64,000 nucleotides of DNA from Lomentospora prolificans. Its lineage: Eukaryota; Ascomycota; Sordariomycetes; Microascales; Microascaceae. The stretch is from assembly GCA_029532625.1 (NCBI GenBank), contig JARFXM010000010.1:2418001-2482000 (forward strand), read 5' to 3'. The notes beneath the pieces were generated by a model. The model saw only the letters and a program-made list of their open reading frames with translations. It ran no database searches and was not told where the DNA came from. The first letter of the stretch is position 1, and the number at the start of each line of letters is the position of its first letter. Made by a program: the position numbers and the translations under genes. Shown one piece after another: positions 33,538-44,975 of the stretch.

Positions 33538-34547
33538 CCCAGCTTTATTAATACCATCGAGCGCACGGGGACTTCTGTGCACCAAACCAGACCTTTTCCA
33601 TTTTACGAGAGCTTGTGTCAAGTCTTGTCACGGCTACCCTTTCCGAGCCCCTTGGATTACCTACACAAGCTGCTAGGCATATTCTATCCCCTTTTTCCAG
33701 TATCACTCTGGATGCAGCGGGACCCATCTGATGGAATCCGACGGGAGAGCTTGCCAGTAGCCGCACGACCTCCACCTCCTACCCAGCACCACAGGATTCG
33801 TCTAAATCGATTCGGCAGTGGCCCCTCGGTTGTATTTCAGACAGTTTACGACCTGCAAAATGTATCAAAGTGTACTCTTAGTACAAGGTCGCTCTCGCCT
33901 TTGCCTGACTTCCCTACTCTCTCTTGAGGCAACACTGGGGGAGAGATACCTGAGATTAGAGGATGGATCCACAAGGGGAACCTGCGAAAACTGGCGCCTC
34001 CTGACAAAGTGGGGCGTTTTCGGAATTGTCACGTGATAACTCTGGCTCCGAGTATGACTCAGCTGCCATTGATTGGTGGGCTTAGCTTACTGGCAGATTC
34101 AGCTGATGATTGCCTCAACAACAGGCAAACGAGCACGAGATGCACCTTGATGCGCCACATGCTCTAGAAAGCGGCGGTTCAGAACACAAGGTTGGCTGAC
34201 TGACGTGGTTTGAAGACTGTCCTCCTTGCCTGGGACATGCTAAATAGTACTCGCTTCCCATCAGACTCCCCGTTACTATTCATCGGTATAGTTAAACGAT
34301 ACAACGACCTTCATGAAGAAGTGAAGGGTTTTAAATGTGGATGGGTTACTAAGCATTCTATTTGGTCCTCCTCCCCCTGGCAAGGATCTTAGTCGCCATG
34401 TTGTTTATTGGCAGGGGTCGACGCGACAAGTTGTCGCGCTCCCCCCCCAATGGCAAGGTCGTCAAATCCAGACATCCACTCCCATAACAGCCAATTTCTA
34501 TTGTTGGGCCCTTATAGAAGCGCCATAGTATTAACTCATCGGCCGCA
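33538..34547. other. Region between two plus-strand genes
   Basis: The first ~200 bp may hold displaced coding sequence of the regulator upstream (frames with protein-like content to ~33740). The rest shows nothing recognisable. Confidence 0.45.
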
Positions 34548-35155
34548 ATGACCCGTGTCGACATGGTTGTACGGGCTCCCGAGCCCATCCTGCGCGCCGT
34601 ACTGCTTGCGCTTTGCGACGATGAATCTACTCTGACCAGGGCGTGGGAATACACTCATCAACTGATGGAACACACCCTCCGGGTCAGGACGGCAATGGAC
34701 AGCAGCTCCAGGAAGCGTAAAGCTTCGGGGGACGCCTACGTTTGCGTTCAGTGCGGCGACGTGTTTACAACTGACGATAATCCCAAGAACTGTTGTTTTT
34801 ATCACCCAGGTTAGTCGAGTAGTAGATCCCGGTTCCCCATGCAGGCCTGTTCTTTCTAACTTGAATATCCCTTGTAGGTGACTTGGAACCCAACTACGAC
34901 GATGACTTTTGGGCAGACCATGATGAGAACTGCCACGGAATCATTGATACCGATGAGATGCGGAAGGAGTATCCAGAAGGGTTTCTTTACACGTGTTGTG
35001 ATAAGGATGGTGAGGCTAAGGGGTGCGCCAGGGCACGCCATGAAGAGCACCCGAACAAGTCGCGAAAGGGCAGCTGCGAGGTACTATCCAGCGATCTTGA
35101 GGGAGAAGACGACAGTGAGGGAGGCGACGGGGAAAGTGACGACGAAGACGATTAA
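34548..35155 (+). CDS. Small conserved-looking Cys/His protein with acidic tail
   Basis: Two exons (34548-34809, 34878-35155) join in phase to give 179 residues. The centre holds a metal-binding-like set: YVCVQCGDVFTTDDNPKNCC, FYHPGDLEPNYDDDFW, ENCHG, then LYTCCDKDGEAKGCARARHE. A basic patch SSRKRKAS precedes it and a tail of Asp/Glu/Ser (EGEDDSEGGDGESDDEDD) ends the protein. The spacing of Cys and His (C-x2-C, then a Cys pair and FYHPG, then CC and a final C-x5-H) suggests one or two zinc sites. The type is common among fungal proteins of unknown function; I cannot assign a role. Nuclear location is a guess from the basic patch and acidic tail. Confidence 0.75.
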
Positions 35156-36838
35156 TAGACTGGATGGTCAACTTAACTAATAATACCTAATACTCCCTGG
35201 CTGTATGATAGCTGGCTCTTTGGGATGGGCCCCCAATTGCTCCTAAGGTGATATAAAGTTACTCCTTGTAGGCCATTGCGTTAGGATTGTGAGTTCTAGC
35301 CAGCGTGCCCAGAATGATCTCCAGCAGCAACTTGAGCCCAACCGCGAAAGTCTCCAATCCAACATGTCTCACATAGGCTCAATGATTCGACAACCTGCCT
35401 GATAGCGGGAGGTCAATTTTATAAGCTCCAGTGACCACAGCAAAATCCGTAAATACGTAACCACAATTTCTCGATGGCCCAACGCGTCCCAATTCCAGAT
35501 GTCACTTACTTTTGACTCGCTTTGCGGCGTAGCGTGTAGTTCATTGCCTCCCTCGCTGGTATATCATGGGGATGCTGACGATGATTAGAAAACATATGCG
35601 CCGTCTCATGTCTCATAGAGCTGGCGCTAGGGATTCAAGCCCGTGCCCTGGAGAACCATGATCAGAATACGCTGCCATTCTAAGAGCAATACTCTGAACT
35701 GGTACGGGATCAATTGATACTCTCAGGGAGTTTGTTCCCAGGCCATTAATGACGTCGAAGCCCGCCTCATCATCAGCAGAGTATATATAATATTGTACCT
35801 ACGTATTGTGAGGTGATGCCATTGGCGGCATTCTTAGTGACAGACCGAGAAACGCAGGGAATATCATGCTCAAATATTTTGTCTCTATATAAAGCTCTCA
35901 GGGTTAGTTGATAACGACCCCTGTGGAAATACTGCCTCATCCTCGAGAGCTGCACCACAAAAGCGAGTTTGCCCTGGATTAAACACGAAGCTAAACACTG
36001 GATTTAATATCCGGATGCACAAGAAGTAGAGGCATCGAAGCTGCCGAGCCTGTCTCTGTATCCGCGGATTCAAACTGGGTATCGATTCGATTCGGAAGCC
36101 CGTGTCCCGCTCCGTCCCCATTTGCGTGGGTTGTCGCCGGGCTGGTCCTTGCAGCGGGCAGCGAGCATAATACACTCCGCCATAGTGATCAGAGGTGACC
36201 TTGTAGGGAATGGAAGGGGACGCCAGCTGGCTGGCTATCAATATATCCACCACTAAGAACCCACTACTAGTACCACCACTAATACAAAACCACTCAACAC
36301 GGCTGTCCAATTGGTGGATCCTTCTTGGCCAAAATTCCATCAATGCCACTGCCATTAGCTAGCAAAAGGCATGAGCGGAAGCGTTGAGAAGATGGATCCG
36401 AGTCCCAACTCCCCAAAATTGGACTTTTCGACCGCTGGACGTGGTATTAGTGCTAACACCCAGACTCCATTCTTGGCCGTGGCAGCCCAGGTGCAAGCCG
36501 GTGTTTTGGGGACCTCTTGGATTTTCGATGCAAAGTCTCCACGTTGACCCTTGAATATGTTTGAAACTTCCCTATAATACGAGAGCAAGTTTGTGGAAAA
36601 TTCTCCCAGTGGCGCGGAAGCAGGACATTAGAAATCCAGCCCTATCCATGCAAATCCTCCATTCCTTATGGAGTTCAGGTCCTGTGCCTCAAGGGAAATG
36701 GAGGGATAAGAAAAAAGGAAGAAGCAGAGAGGATATATTAAACGATCCACCTGCAGCATCTTCTCGAACTAGTTGTGACAGCTACACGACAGCTACAAGC
36801 CGAGCTATCAAGATAGATAATACCACAGCACCAGCGAC
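35156..36838. other. 1.7-kb intergenic region
   Basis: Several open frames (for example 35885-36355 minus, 156 aa) show no domain and no consistent codon pattern. A degenerate tRNA-like T-arm at ~35630 was examined and rejected. The right end is the promoter of the pectate lyase gene. Confidence 0.45.
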
Positions 36839-38145
36839 ATGACTACGTTGCCAGCTACCGTCGTACTTCTACTCGCCGCCGTAAGTGGCGCGAGCGCTAA
36901 GGATATCTTCGTCTCCGTGAGCGGCACCGGCTCCGGAACGCTTACCGCGCCATACGGTTCGATCCAGTCGGCCGTCAACGCTGCCACCGCAGGGGATACC
37001 ATCTTCCTTCGTGGGGGAACCTATGCTCCGTCGTCCAACATCCAGATCGCTAAGAGCGGTACCAGGACGGCGCCCATCTCAGTGCGGCCATACAACAATG
37101 AGAAAGTCATTCTCGACGGCAAAAACATGCCCGGGTAAGACAAATTCATAAATGTGAGTCAAGGAGTTTAATAACAGCTCATTCGGACCCATCAGGACCC
37201 CAAAGGCGCTCGGTGAGTCTCTGCCAAACGCGGAGCGGGGCATTTTCCACATCCAAAATGCCAACTACTGGGCGTTCTACAACTTAGAGTATGTCTGTCT
37301 CCACTCGATCCACAAGATACTGGAGGCTCTAGCGAAGCTAAAGCTTCTCTGCTAGGCTCATCAACGGACCATACGGTATCTATGCTCGCGATGCGTCGCA
37401 CAACTACTACGACGGTCTATCCACTCACGACAATTACGAAACCGGCTTCCAGCTCCAGGGCTCCTCCTCGAACAACACAGTCGTGAACCTAGACTCGTAT
37501 CGCAACCGTGATCCACGCAAAAACGGAGAGAGCGCCGACGGCTTTGCCTGCAAGGAGGGCGAGGGCGAAGGAAACGTCCTACGTAATGCAAGACTGTGGG
37601 ACAATGTTGATGACGGGCTCGACCTATACATGTTTGGGTCCCCCGTGCTGATGGAGGAGGTCTATGCCTGGGGCAACGGATACAACCGCTGGGGTTTCAC
37701 CCCGTTCGAGGGTGATGGCAATGGGTTCAAGCTCGGCATCACGGACAACCCGCCCACCAACCATGTTGTGCGCAACTCGATCGCCTTTAGCAACTTCAAG
37801 AAGGGATTCATCGACAACGGCAACCCCGGTTCAATTACCTTTGAGCGGAACACGGCGTGGAATAACGGTGATGTCGGTTACGTGATGCGTAGCTCGTCGT
37901 CGACCATGAAGGGTAACATCGCTGCGGCGAATGTGGGAAGCCAGCAGGTTACCCTGATTAGCTCTGTAGAGTCGTCGGGAAATTCATGGGACTCTAGCAC
38001 TTCTTGGTCGAATAGCTCCTTTGTGAGCGTCGATCCATCAACCCTCAAGGGTCCTAGGGGCTCCAACGGGAAAGTCCAGGGGAGCAATTTCCTCATCCCG
38101 CGCTCTGGACAAGCGATTGGCGCTACCACGTTGGGGCAGGTCTAG
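36839..38145 (+). CDS. Pectate lyase, polysaccharide lyase family 9, secreted
   Basis: Three exons (36839-37134, 37196-37288, 37356-38145) join in phase to give 392 residues. The first ~20 residues are a signal peptide (TTLPATVVLLLAAVSGASA). Typical PL9 content: KDIFVSVSGTGSGTLTAPYG, AGDTIFLRGGTYAP, DGFACKEGEGEGNVLR, WDNVDDGLDLYMF, EVYAWGNGYNRWGF and GDGNGFKLG, all parts of the right-handed beta-helix and its Ca2+/lysine active site. It cleaves de-esterified pectin by beta-elimination outside the cell. The gene is intact and adds to the GH3 and GH12 genes in this window as plant-cell-wall machinery. Confidence 0.9.
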
Positions 38146-38638
38146 AGACTGAGTTGCATTGATACGAACTCAGGCCATAATACATTATAACGCGGTGATG
38201 GGATAATTTCGATATAATCATATATTTCAAGGCTGTCCTTTATATTTAACTCGGCTTGGTGTTTCGGGCACTTTTTCGCAGGATAATTAGGACTGGTAGG
38301 GCCTGCAGGATACAAGCCGCAAGATAGTTCCGATCGAGCGTAATAATATCTTGAGATGCATTCGCACTAAAGTCTATTCACTAATATTTAATGCGTTGCT
38401 GCAGATTTGGGATGATGCATGTTGTGGAGTGCGTAAGCAAGCCTTTTTCAGCTTCAACGATATTATTGGCTCTCACTTGCTCTGCACAATTGCGCGCTGA
38501 CTATTGCGGGCTGTGCTTACATCGGGGATTAGGAGTTGAGGGCTTTCCAAAATGCTTCATCATCCCATCATCCGCTGCTAAGCTCCCGCATATCGAGTTC
38601 AAACCGAATTCATCGTCAAGCGATCTATATTATGTACC
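38146..38638. other. Intergenic region
   Basis: AT-rich 3' flank and promoter region. No gene seen. Confidence 0.5.
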
Positions 38639-40675
38639 ATGGAAGAAACACTTCAGTGGTCCGAACGTCTCGTGGACAATGATTGGCTCCATGCATACAC
38701 GTTTGAAGGCATCTGGAAGAGGTGCGCTGGGCCTGGCAATTGTACGTGGGTCTGGACTTTGAAAGACTCTACGGCCCTTCTCCTCTTGATTGCAGTCGCT
38801 CCCTTCTTCAGCTTCTCCGAATCGCGTTCTTGGGTGCTTCTACGAGCCATCTTATGCTGGTGGGTTCCGCCACCACGGCGCATTGCGTTACCTGGACATC
38901 AAGCCCCGGACCGGCGGATGGAGGTGAGCCAGTGGGATGCTATGAAGGTGCTGTTTGGGCAGGTTTGGAAGGCAACATGCGAGTGCGCATGTATCGTGAT
39001 AGATTTAAGCAAGGGTCGACATTCTCGAAGCCACAGCGAACAACGTGAAGAGGCGGCAGAGGCGGGACGTCCGGAATATTCAGCCTGGTTCGGTATATTT
39101 GCTTGCCTCAATTTGCTTGGATTTCTCGCCCTAGGCGCTTCCGCTGGATGGTTTTTGACCGAGTTTGGGCAGGAGACGCCGCTGGTCAAATCCAAGGCAA
39201 CCAGTCCCTGCTTAAATTCACGACCTGAACGGACAGTGAACCAGGAGGTGTACCAGTCACAGCTGTCGGAACTTATTTTTCAGTCATGCTTAGGGCAGGT
39301 CCATGAGGGATGCGGCAAAGGCTTTTGGGTGCGCGAACCATTAATCCAGACGACTCGATCGGAGAGCTGTCCGTTTTCCAAAGAGGTCTGCAATGAAAAG
39401 GCCAGGACCGCTGCCATTACTCAATACAATATAACTTCCCACGACCTAGGTTTCAACTCCGCCTCGCACATATCGGCGGATCACAGACTCGTTTGCCAGC
39501 CCCTGCACCTTGACAACTTCCTCTACAACGTGTCAGGACGTGGGGAGATGCCGATGTCACACTTCCTATCGGTGATTGACGCAACAGCAGAGGCAAAAGA
39601 CCAACCCGGTTGGAAGGAGCATGTCGAGGATCACACCATACGGTTGTTGACGGACAACCGACAAGGCAATTCTGTAAACCAGAGTTCCGGGTATCTCGCT
39701 GCGGTTGACGGTCGGCCGCCTCAACTTCGTGTTTTACCCAAGACGTTCATGTCGCAGATTCGACCGACTCCAGACCCGGAGCTTATGCATCCCTATCTTC
39801 GGCGCGACGACGGGCAGCCTTTTTTGATCGTTTACACCGCCGGAAAGACGCCATTCTACTTCGACTCTGACGACCCTTTCTTGTCTGCCCACAACCCCAT
39901 CCCCGGCCTTGCCGGGGGGTTCTACGCAGATTATGAAGCAACGGCTCTAGGGTGCGTCGAGAGCTTCCGATTTTGCGCGTATAAGCATCAGTATTGCACG
40001 GAGTGGACACGTCTAAAGAACGGTGCAGACCGTATCGCTGAGGTGCTCAGGCCGATAGATTGGCAGTCTGCGATGGATTTGCAGGCGAGCATGAGTCCCA
40101 TCTTAGAGCATGCATCCGTCTACAGGTATCTAGACTATCGAGGCGCGTTCCCAAGCCTTAGTAGTTTCACGCCCGCGCTATCCAGCATCTATATGAAGCT
40201 TCCAGACCTCGGCCACGTTGACTTGCATGATCAGTGGGCGGCAGAGGTGGAAAGGTGGTTCGCCAAGGCCCATATGGGGGCCTTGATGTTTGCAAAACTG
40301 GGAGCGCACAATCACCAGTGGGAGTATCCTGCGTCCCTAGTTGAGACAGGGAGGTTGGAGGAGTTTTCGAATTGCGGGCGGGTGGTGTTTTATAATTCCG
40401 AGTACACCAACATTTTTGTCGTCGGGTTCACCGTCATCGTTGGGGGACTTGTCCTAGTCGCCGGGGCGAGCTATTTTGTGGGCTCGATTGCGAATTCTAT
40501 TCGTAAAGCCTGTGAGGCAGCTTGGAAGCTGGGAGAAGGGGCTATCCGTGTGATCATCGCAGCGAGAGAGACGATACATTCGTTTGGCCCGAGCAAGATC
40601 TTCAAGGGGGTGCGCCGATACAGGAACCGCCCGAGACCGAATGATATCGCGTTGGCCTCAGTAATAAGTGCCTAG
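38639..40675 (+). CDS. Large multi-pass membrane protein of unknown function
   Basis: A single exon encodes 678 residues. Membrane segments are visible at about 44-60, 64-76, 149-173 and 591-615. Between residues 175 and 590 lies a large domain with many Cys, Trp and possible N-glycosylation sites (NITS, NVSG, NQSS), including SCLGQVHEGCGKGFWVREP and GCVESFRFCAYKHQYCTEW, so this part is probably outside the cell or in the lumen, held by disulfides. A short basic cytosolic tail follows the last helix. I do not recognise a catalytic motif. Proteins of this layout are widespread as 'hypothetical' in filamentous ascomycetes. Intact. Confidence 0.8.
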   Translation: MEETLQWSERLVDNDWLHAYTFEGIWKRCAGPGNCTWVWTLKDSTALLLLIAVAPFFSFSESRSWVLLRAILCWWVPPPRRIALPGHQAPDRRMEVSQWDAMKVLFGQVWKATCECACIVIDLSKGRHSRSHSEQREEAAEAGRPEYSAWFGIFACLNLLGFLALGASAGWFLTEFGQETPLVKSKATSPCLNSRPERTVNQEVYQSQLSELIFQSCLGQVHEGCGKGFWVREPLIQTTRSESCPFSKEVCNEKARTAAITQYNITSHDLGFNSASHISADHRLVCQPLHLDNFLYNVSGRGEMPMSHFLSVIDATAEAKDQPGWKEHVEDHTIRLLTDNRQGNSVNQSSGYLAAVDGRPPQLRVLPKTFMSQIRPTPDPELMHPYLRRDDGQPFLIVYTAGKTPFYFDSDDPFLSAHNPIPGLAGGFYADYEATALGCVESFRFCAYKHQYCTEWTRLKNGADRIAEVLRPIDWQSAMDLQASMSPILEHASVYRYLDYRGAFPSLSSFTPALSSIYMKLPDLGHVDLHDQWAAEVERWFAKAHMGALMFAKLGAHNHQWEYPASLVETGRLEEFSNCGRVVFYNSEYTNIFVVGFTVIVGGLVLVAGASYFVGSIANSIRKACEAAWKLGEGAIRVIIAARETIHSFGPSKIFKGVRRYRNRPRPNDIALASVISA

Positions 40676-41050
40676 GCCAAAAGAGCAATCAGCGAACATG
40701 AACATAGGTATAATATTAATTCCAACCGACGAGTGAGTAGGATCACTCTGGAAGTGAATATAAGAAAAATAAACAAACGACTGTTCAGATTATTAGCTAC
40801 TTCACGGGTCAATGGAGCTTCAGGTCAGAAGTTGGTGGCTGCATCGCACGGAGAGAGAGGTCATTGCTGATTAAATGAATCATCGCAGCTTGTGGGCAAT
40901 CGATCCTAAACAAGAGATAAAAAAAAGAAATACATAAAAATAAAACTAAAAGATAAAAAAATGAATAAACCACGGATGTGCATGAGAGCGCGAAATCAGC
41001 ACCATCGCGGAATAAGATCTAGCAGAAGGAAAAGGCGGGAAAAAAAAATT
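40676..41050. other. A-rich spacer
   Basis: Low-complexity A-rich DNA (notably 40915-40975) between the membrane-protein gene and the tRNA. The minus-strand T run directly beyond the tRNA end (41041-41048) fits a Pol III terminator. Confidence 0.5.
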
Positions 41051-41154
41051 GAACCCAGAGCGATTTGAACGCTCAACCTTCTGGAAACTCCGTGGGAGAT
41101 TGGATACTCCGACTGTTGCTGGAATCAGACGCGCTACCGTTGCGCCATGGGTCC
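41051..41154 (-). tRNA. tRNA-Trp (anticodon CCA) with an intron
   Basis: On the minus strand the sequence folds as a tRNA. The acceptor arm GGACCCA pairs with TGGGTTC, the D-stem is GCGC/GCGC, the T-arm is GAGCG-TTCAAAT-CGCTC, and the anticodon loop is TTCCAG with CCA at positions 34-36. About 33 nt sit right after position 37, the normal place of a nuclear tRNA intron, and the 3' half resumes at CCAGA. One anticodon-stem pair is an A-C mismatch. A run of T (minus strand) follows as a Pol III stop. Confidence 0.88.
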
Positions 41155-43844
41155 TGTTTCGCTGTAGGAAGCGGGTCGAAAAATAGCATTGATAAAGTAG
41201 CTGCAGTTCAGTGGATTCGATTGCTGGCTACCGTAGCTCCGGTGATGCGTTAATAGAGACCGAGTCCTGGCTAAATGCCTGGGTCTCTCCCAAAGAGTGA
41301 AAGAAGAGAATTGCCAAGAGCTTCTGCCCCCGTTTCAGTTCGACTTGTTCCATTTTGCTTCTATTTCCCCTGGCTGTCTTTAGCTTCATCTCCAGATGTT
41401 TCGATTTTAAGTAACACTACTAGGAAACGACGAGCTCGGTGAATTGGGATGGGCCGAATGAACAACTTGCTGGCCAGGCTGTCTAAGTCTCCCGCAAATT
41501 AGAACTTCTCGAGGCGAGCCGGCTGAAAATTACGCGAACAAAAAGTCCAATGTGCGGCTATCTTCATTTAGAATGGGGCAGAGGGCAACTCGATTCATGG
41601 CAAGAGTAAGCCAGGCTCACCATAATACATACCATCCCGCCTTCATCTCAGAGCCCAGTCAACTCGTCAGTCAGTCCTAAACTTAAAATGCGCCACGGAT
41701 CAAGGGAAAAGACACAAATTGCCGCTGTTCGGCTAGGGACACCTCCACCTTCCCGAAGCTAGCTAGTATCCGACAGGTAGGTGGGGAATTTCGACGATTG
41801 CTCGACAGTGGCGGCGTGTGTGGGGAGAATGCCTGGCCTGGCGAGGGATCCACTGGGCTCTCCTGACCTGTCATTCAGTTTAGGAACCTTGATCCGATGC
41901 AGCCAGGATCTTGTGGAGTTTGACGATTGCTGACCGCCAGCTGATGATGATTGAGCCTGCGAGGGGGTCGGCGTCTTTTTTTCTCTTGCCTTTTCTATCC
42001 TAGCTTCGCGAGCTGTGATGGGTCGCACTATCGTCAACCCCGGTAATATCTGGAAAAAGGCTTGGCAACAAACAATGGCAGCCTATTTAGTGGATTCTAG
42101 CCAGCTAGCGGTCTTGCTCGCAGCTCTCTCCCATCACGCATTGACATCACACTCATAATTAGAGTATTTCCTTTCTCAGAACGCCCAATTGACCGAGCCA
42201 TGAACCCCAGAAATCGGGCTGTTTGCTTTCTAGACAACGTATTGTAGATAGGGGTTTAAGTTCGAGTTCGCGAGCCTAACGCCACCTCTAGCGCGGTTCG
42301 GATTGACCCCCGCGCGAGCCTGGCTGTTAATCTTTGATATTTGCGGAAGCTGGATGCGGAATAATAAGACGAGATCAAATGGGCCGAGGCTTGAAAGGCG
42401 TGAGCGGTTGCAACAGGGCTTAGCCCATCACAGTTTGTGACAAAGTGGGCTAAGCATCGCTTCACTCGCCCGGCATTACGAGGCGTGGCAAACGTGAGAC
42501 ATTAAGCGATGGGGCGTGAGACATTAAGCGATGAGGCGTGTTTATCACAGGGGTTAACATGCAGGTAAGTTTGTTGAATGGGAGAAGAATAATTGAGCAT
42601 GGGGAGCGCCGATCGAAAGTGCCATGAAGGTGCCCGTTGCACAGCCTGGCGGATCCACTCCGAACTTCCGGGATTCCAGGCTATTAGGGTTGGATGAGCT
42701 TCTTCAATGTCGGAAGACTGTTTGCGAGTCCTGAGATTCAGCTGGCCGCAACTGGGCTTCGCTCTGGCGGGGGGGGACGGGCGACATCAGGACATGGCTG
42801 ATCTGAACCGGTCAAGTTCAGCCAGCAATGACAAGGTATGTATGTATTACAAGTATCGTATACCCCTGAGACGATGCCGTCGGACATAAGGCTTTGTTTT
42901 GTCGTCTGTAATTTTGGCTATATGATCTGTGGTGGTGGAAATCTTTGATCTTTCCCGCCCTGTTTTCAGAGACCTCAAGTCCAGGCATGGCTGGCAATGG
43001 GTCCAGAAAGCTTTTTCAGCCTCACACCCCGGATGCTGGCACTCCCTGCACTAACCACCAACTGTATGCTTCAGGTCCCCTGCATCAGGCCCCAATCCCC
43101 GGCTGGCTTCAAATATTATGCGTTTGTGGAGGAGGGATCGGCAGCAAACTCAACGCTGATCCCGACCGATGCGGAAAGGCCAGCTGGTTTTCAGTCCAGG
43201 CCTAATCGTCATCCTCGAACACAGCTGGCTGGCACAAGTCCTGGAAAACACACACCCCACGACCATCTCGTAACATACAGAAGCGCGGATATGGTGGCGA
43301 GCGAGTATTAGGGCCTGCTTGGTAGACACCCCGGGATTGGGGCTGGCGCCACGCGACGGATCAGGCATCGTCGTGCAAGGTTGTGTTGGGAATCCAGACT
43401 TTTTTCTCAGGGATTGTCCCAGTACCGGGTGAAGGATCCGAAGGACCACCTCGGGCACAACACGTTAATAAGGTTCTGCAAATCCTCACCCCGTTTCCTT
43501 TCTTGGAACTGGTCGCATTGCTAGACACAATTCGGTGAAGCTGGTTAATGAACCGGGGAAGCCACACTCCGACCGATTGGAGAGGATCTTGCATTGTATT
43601 CTGAGCGGAGGGGTTGACTAACATGTGCACCTCCTCACAATAAATATCGCATGATATCGCGACCCGGCCGGATGGTTTACGGGCGGGGCGTTCCAAAAGC
43701 AACTTGCGGCTTTCTCGATGCGGCCTTGGTCAGGTTTTTAACAACTCTGTTTTTGAGACAACAGCCTGGGCAAATTCAGACAACCTCCTGTTCTATTTCG
43801 TGCCGTTGATTCATGCGAAATAGTAATCCAACACACCACAGGCC
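41155..43844. other. 2.7-kb gene-poor region
   Basis: No supported gene. Candidate frames at 41683-42037 (minus) lack an ATG; those at 42945-43702 overlap on both strands without family content. One short tandem repeat is listed separately. Confidence 0.45.
42493..42536 (+). repeat. Tandem 22-bp duplication
   Basis: CGTGAGACATTAAGCGATGG followed by GG, then a second copy with one change. Two units only; no function implied. Confidence 0.85.
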
Positions 43845-44975
43845 ATGACCCGCGATAATGGCATTTCCCGGCACAGCACCCCAACGAGTGCTACGCTGAT
43901 TGTCATTCTGACGTTCCTGTCCATCGCTCTATACAATGTGGTCGAACTCAATTTCATCATTTTCGCGACGTTCAAGAAGAGAAGCGGCCTGTATTTCTGG
44001 AGTTTCGTGGTCGCCACGTGGGGCATCGCGCCCTACTGCATCGGCTTCATCTTGAAGGCTCTAGGCTTCTCGCACTTGAACTGGGTCTACGTCACCCTTA
44101 TCGTATTCGGCTGGTGCGCTACCGTCACCGGGCAATCGGTTGTTCTATACTCGCGATTACACATCGTCGTTCGCAATACGAGCCTTCTCCGCGGAATCGT
44201 CTACATGATCATCATCAACGCCATCATCTGCCATATCCCCACCGCGGTTTTGGTCTACGGTGCCAACTCTTCCAACTCCGAGCCGTTCATTAAGCCATAT
44301 TCCATCTACGAAAAAGTACAGGTCACCATCTTCTTCCTCCAAGAGGTCATCCTCTCCAGCCTCTATATTGTCGAGACCTTTCGACTCGTACGCAGGCATA
44401 GAGAAATGGGGAACAGCGATAGCAGACACCGACGACTCCTGATGTTGCATTTGATCCTTGTCAACATCGTCGTTGTTATCTTGGATATTACGGTCTTGGC
44501 CCTGGAGTATGCTGGACTCTACGACATGCAGACCGCGTGCAAGGCACTGGTGTACAGCATCAAGCTCAAGGTCGAATTCAGCATCCTCAACAAGCTTGTG
44601 GAAATTGTTCGCGGCTCTGGCGGAGGCAGTTCATATGACCGCGATCGGACACAGGGTGACGGCGTGAATATGGGTCCGGTGAAGAGCGGAGGCAGCAAAG
44701 GCATAAGATCCAGCGACCGCGGGGTCGGGAACAGCACCTACGTCGGCGCGGCGAGCAAGGGGAACACCCAGATTACGGGGACTTCGGTGATGATGACGAG
44801 GGAAATCATTGTGCATCGCGAGGACGTCGCTCTTTCTTCAGACGGCGACAGTGACACGGCGACCGCGAGAGATATGGAAAGGCGAGCAGCCTCTCGCGCC
44901 GATAACAGCAACGCGAATCCAACACCCTCGTCCGAGTCTGTCGAGCGTCTAACCACGGTGCCTTATCAGATGTGA
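43845..44975 (+). CDS. Seven-helix integral membrane protein, DUF7703-like
   Basis: A single exon encodes 376 residues. Seven hydrophobic helices lie at about 17-42, 50-71, 81-107, 114-138, 157-180, 197-221 and 228-247, followed by a ~125-residue Gly/Ser-rich cytosolic tail. Internal landmarks: VELNFIIFATFKKRSGLYFW, TGQSVVLYSRLH, QEVILSSLYIVETFRL and SIKLKVEFSILNKL at the end of the last helix. This matches the layout of fungal DUF7703 or GPCR-like integral membrane proteins; no ligand is known. The outward N-terminus and long tail are compatible with a receptor, but that is inference. Confidence 0.82.
   Translation: MTRDNGISRHSTPTSATLIVILTFLSIALYNVVELNFIIFATFKKRSGLYFWSFVVATWGIAPYCIGFILKALGFSHLNWVYVTLIVFGWCATVTGQSVVLYSRLHIVVRNTSLLRGIVYMIIINAIICHIPTAVLVYGANSSNSEPFIKPYSIYEKVQVTIFFLQEVILSSLYIVETFRLVRRHREMGNSDSRHRRLLMLHLILVNIVVVILDITVLALEYAGLYDMQTACKALVYSIKLKVEFSILNKLVEIVRGSGGGSSYDRDRTQGDGVNMGPVKSGGSKGIRSSDRGVGNSTYVGAASKGNTQITGTSVMMTREIIVHREDVALSSDGDSDTATARDMERRAASRADNSNANPTPSSESVERLTTVPYQM

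Noticed and set aside
35620..35710. tRNA-like T-arm (GGGCTTGAATCCC on the minus strand)
   Set aside because: Only a 3-bp T stem forms, with no matching acceptor or anticodon arm.
35885..36355. 156-aa minus-strand open frame
   Set aside because: No recognisable motif, and it lies in AT-variable intergenic DNA.
41759..42037. 92-aa minus-strand Ser/Gln-rich frame
   Set aside because: Begins with a non-ATG codon, low-complexity composition, no splice partner found.
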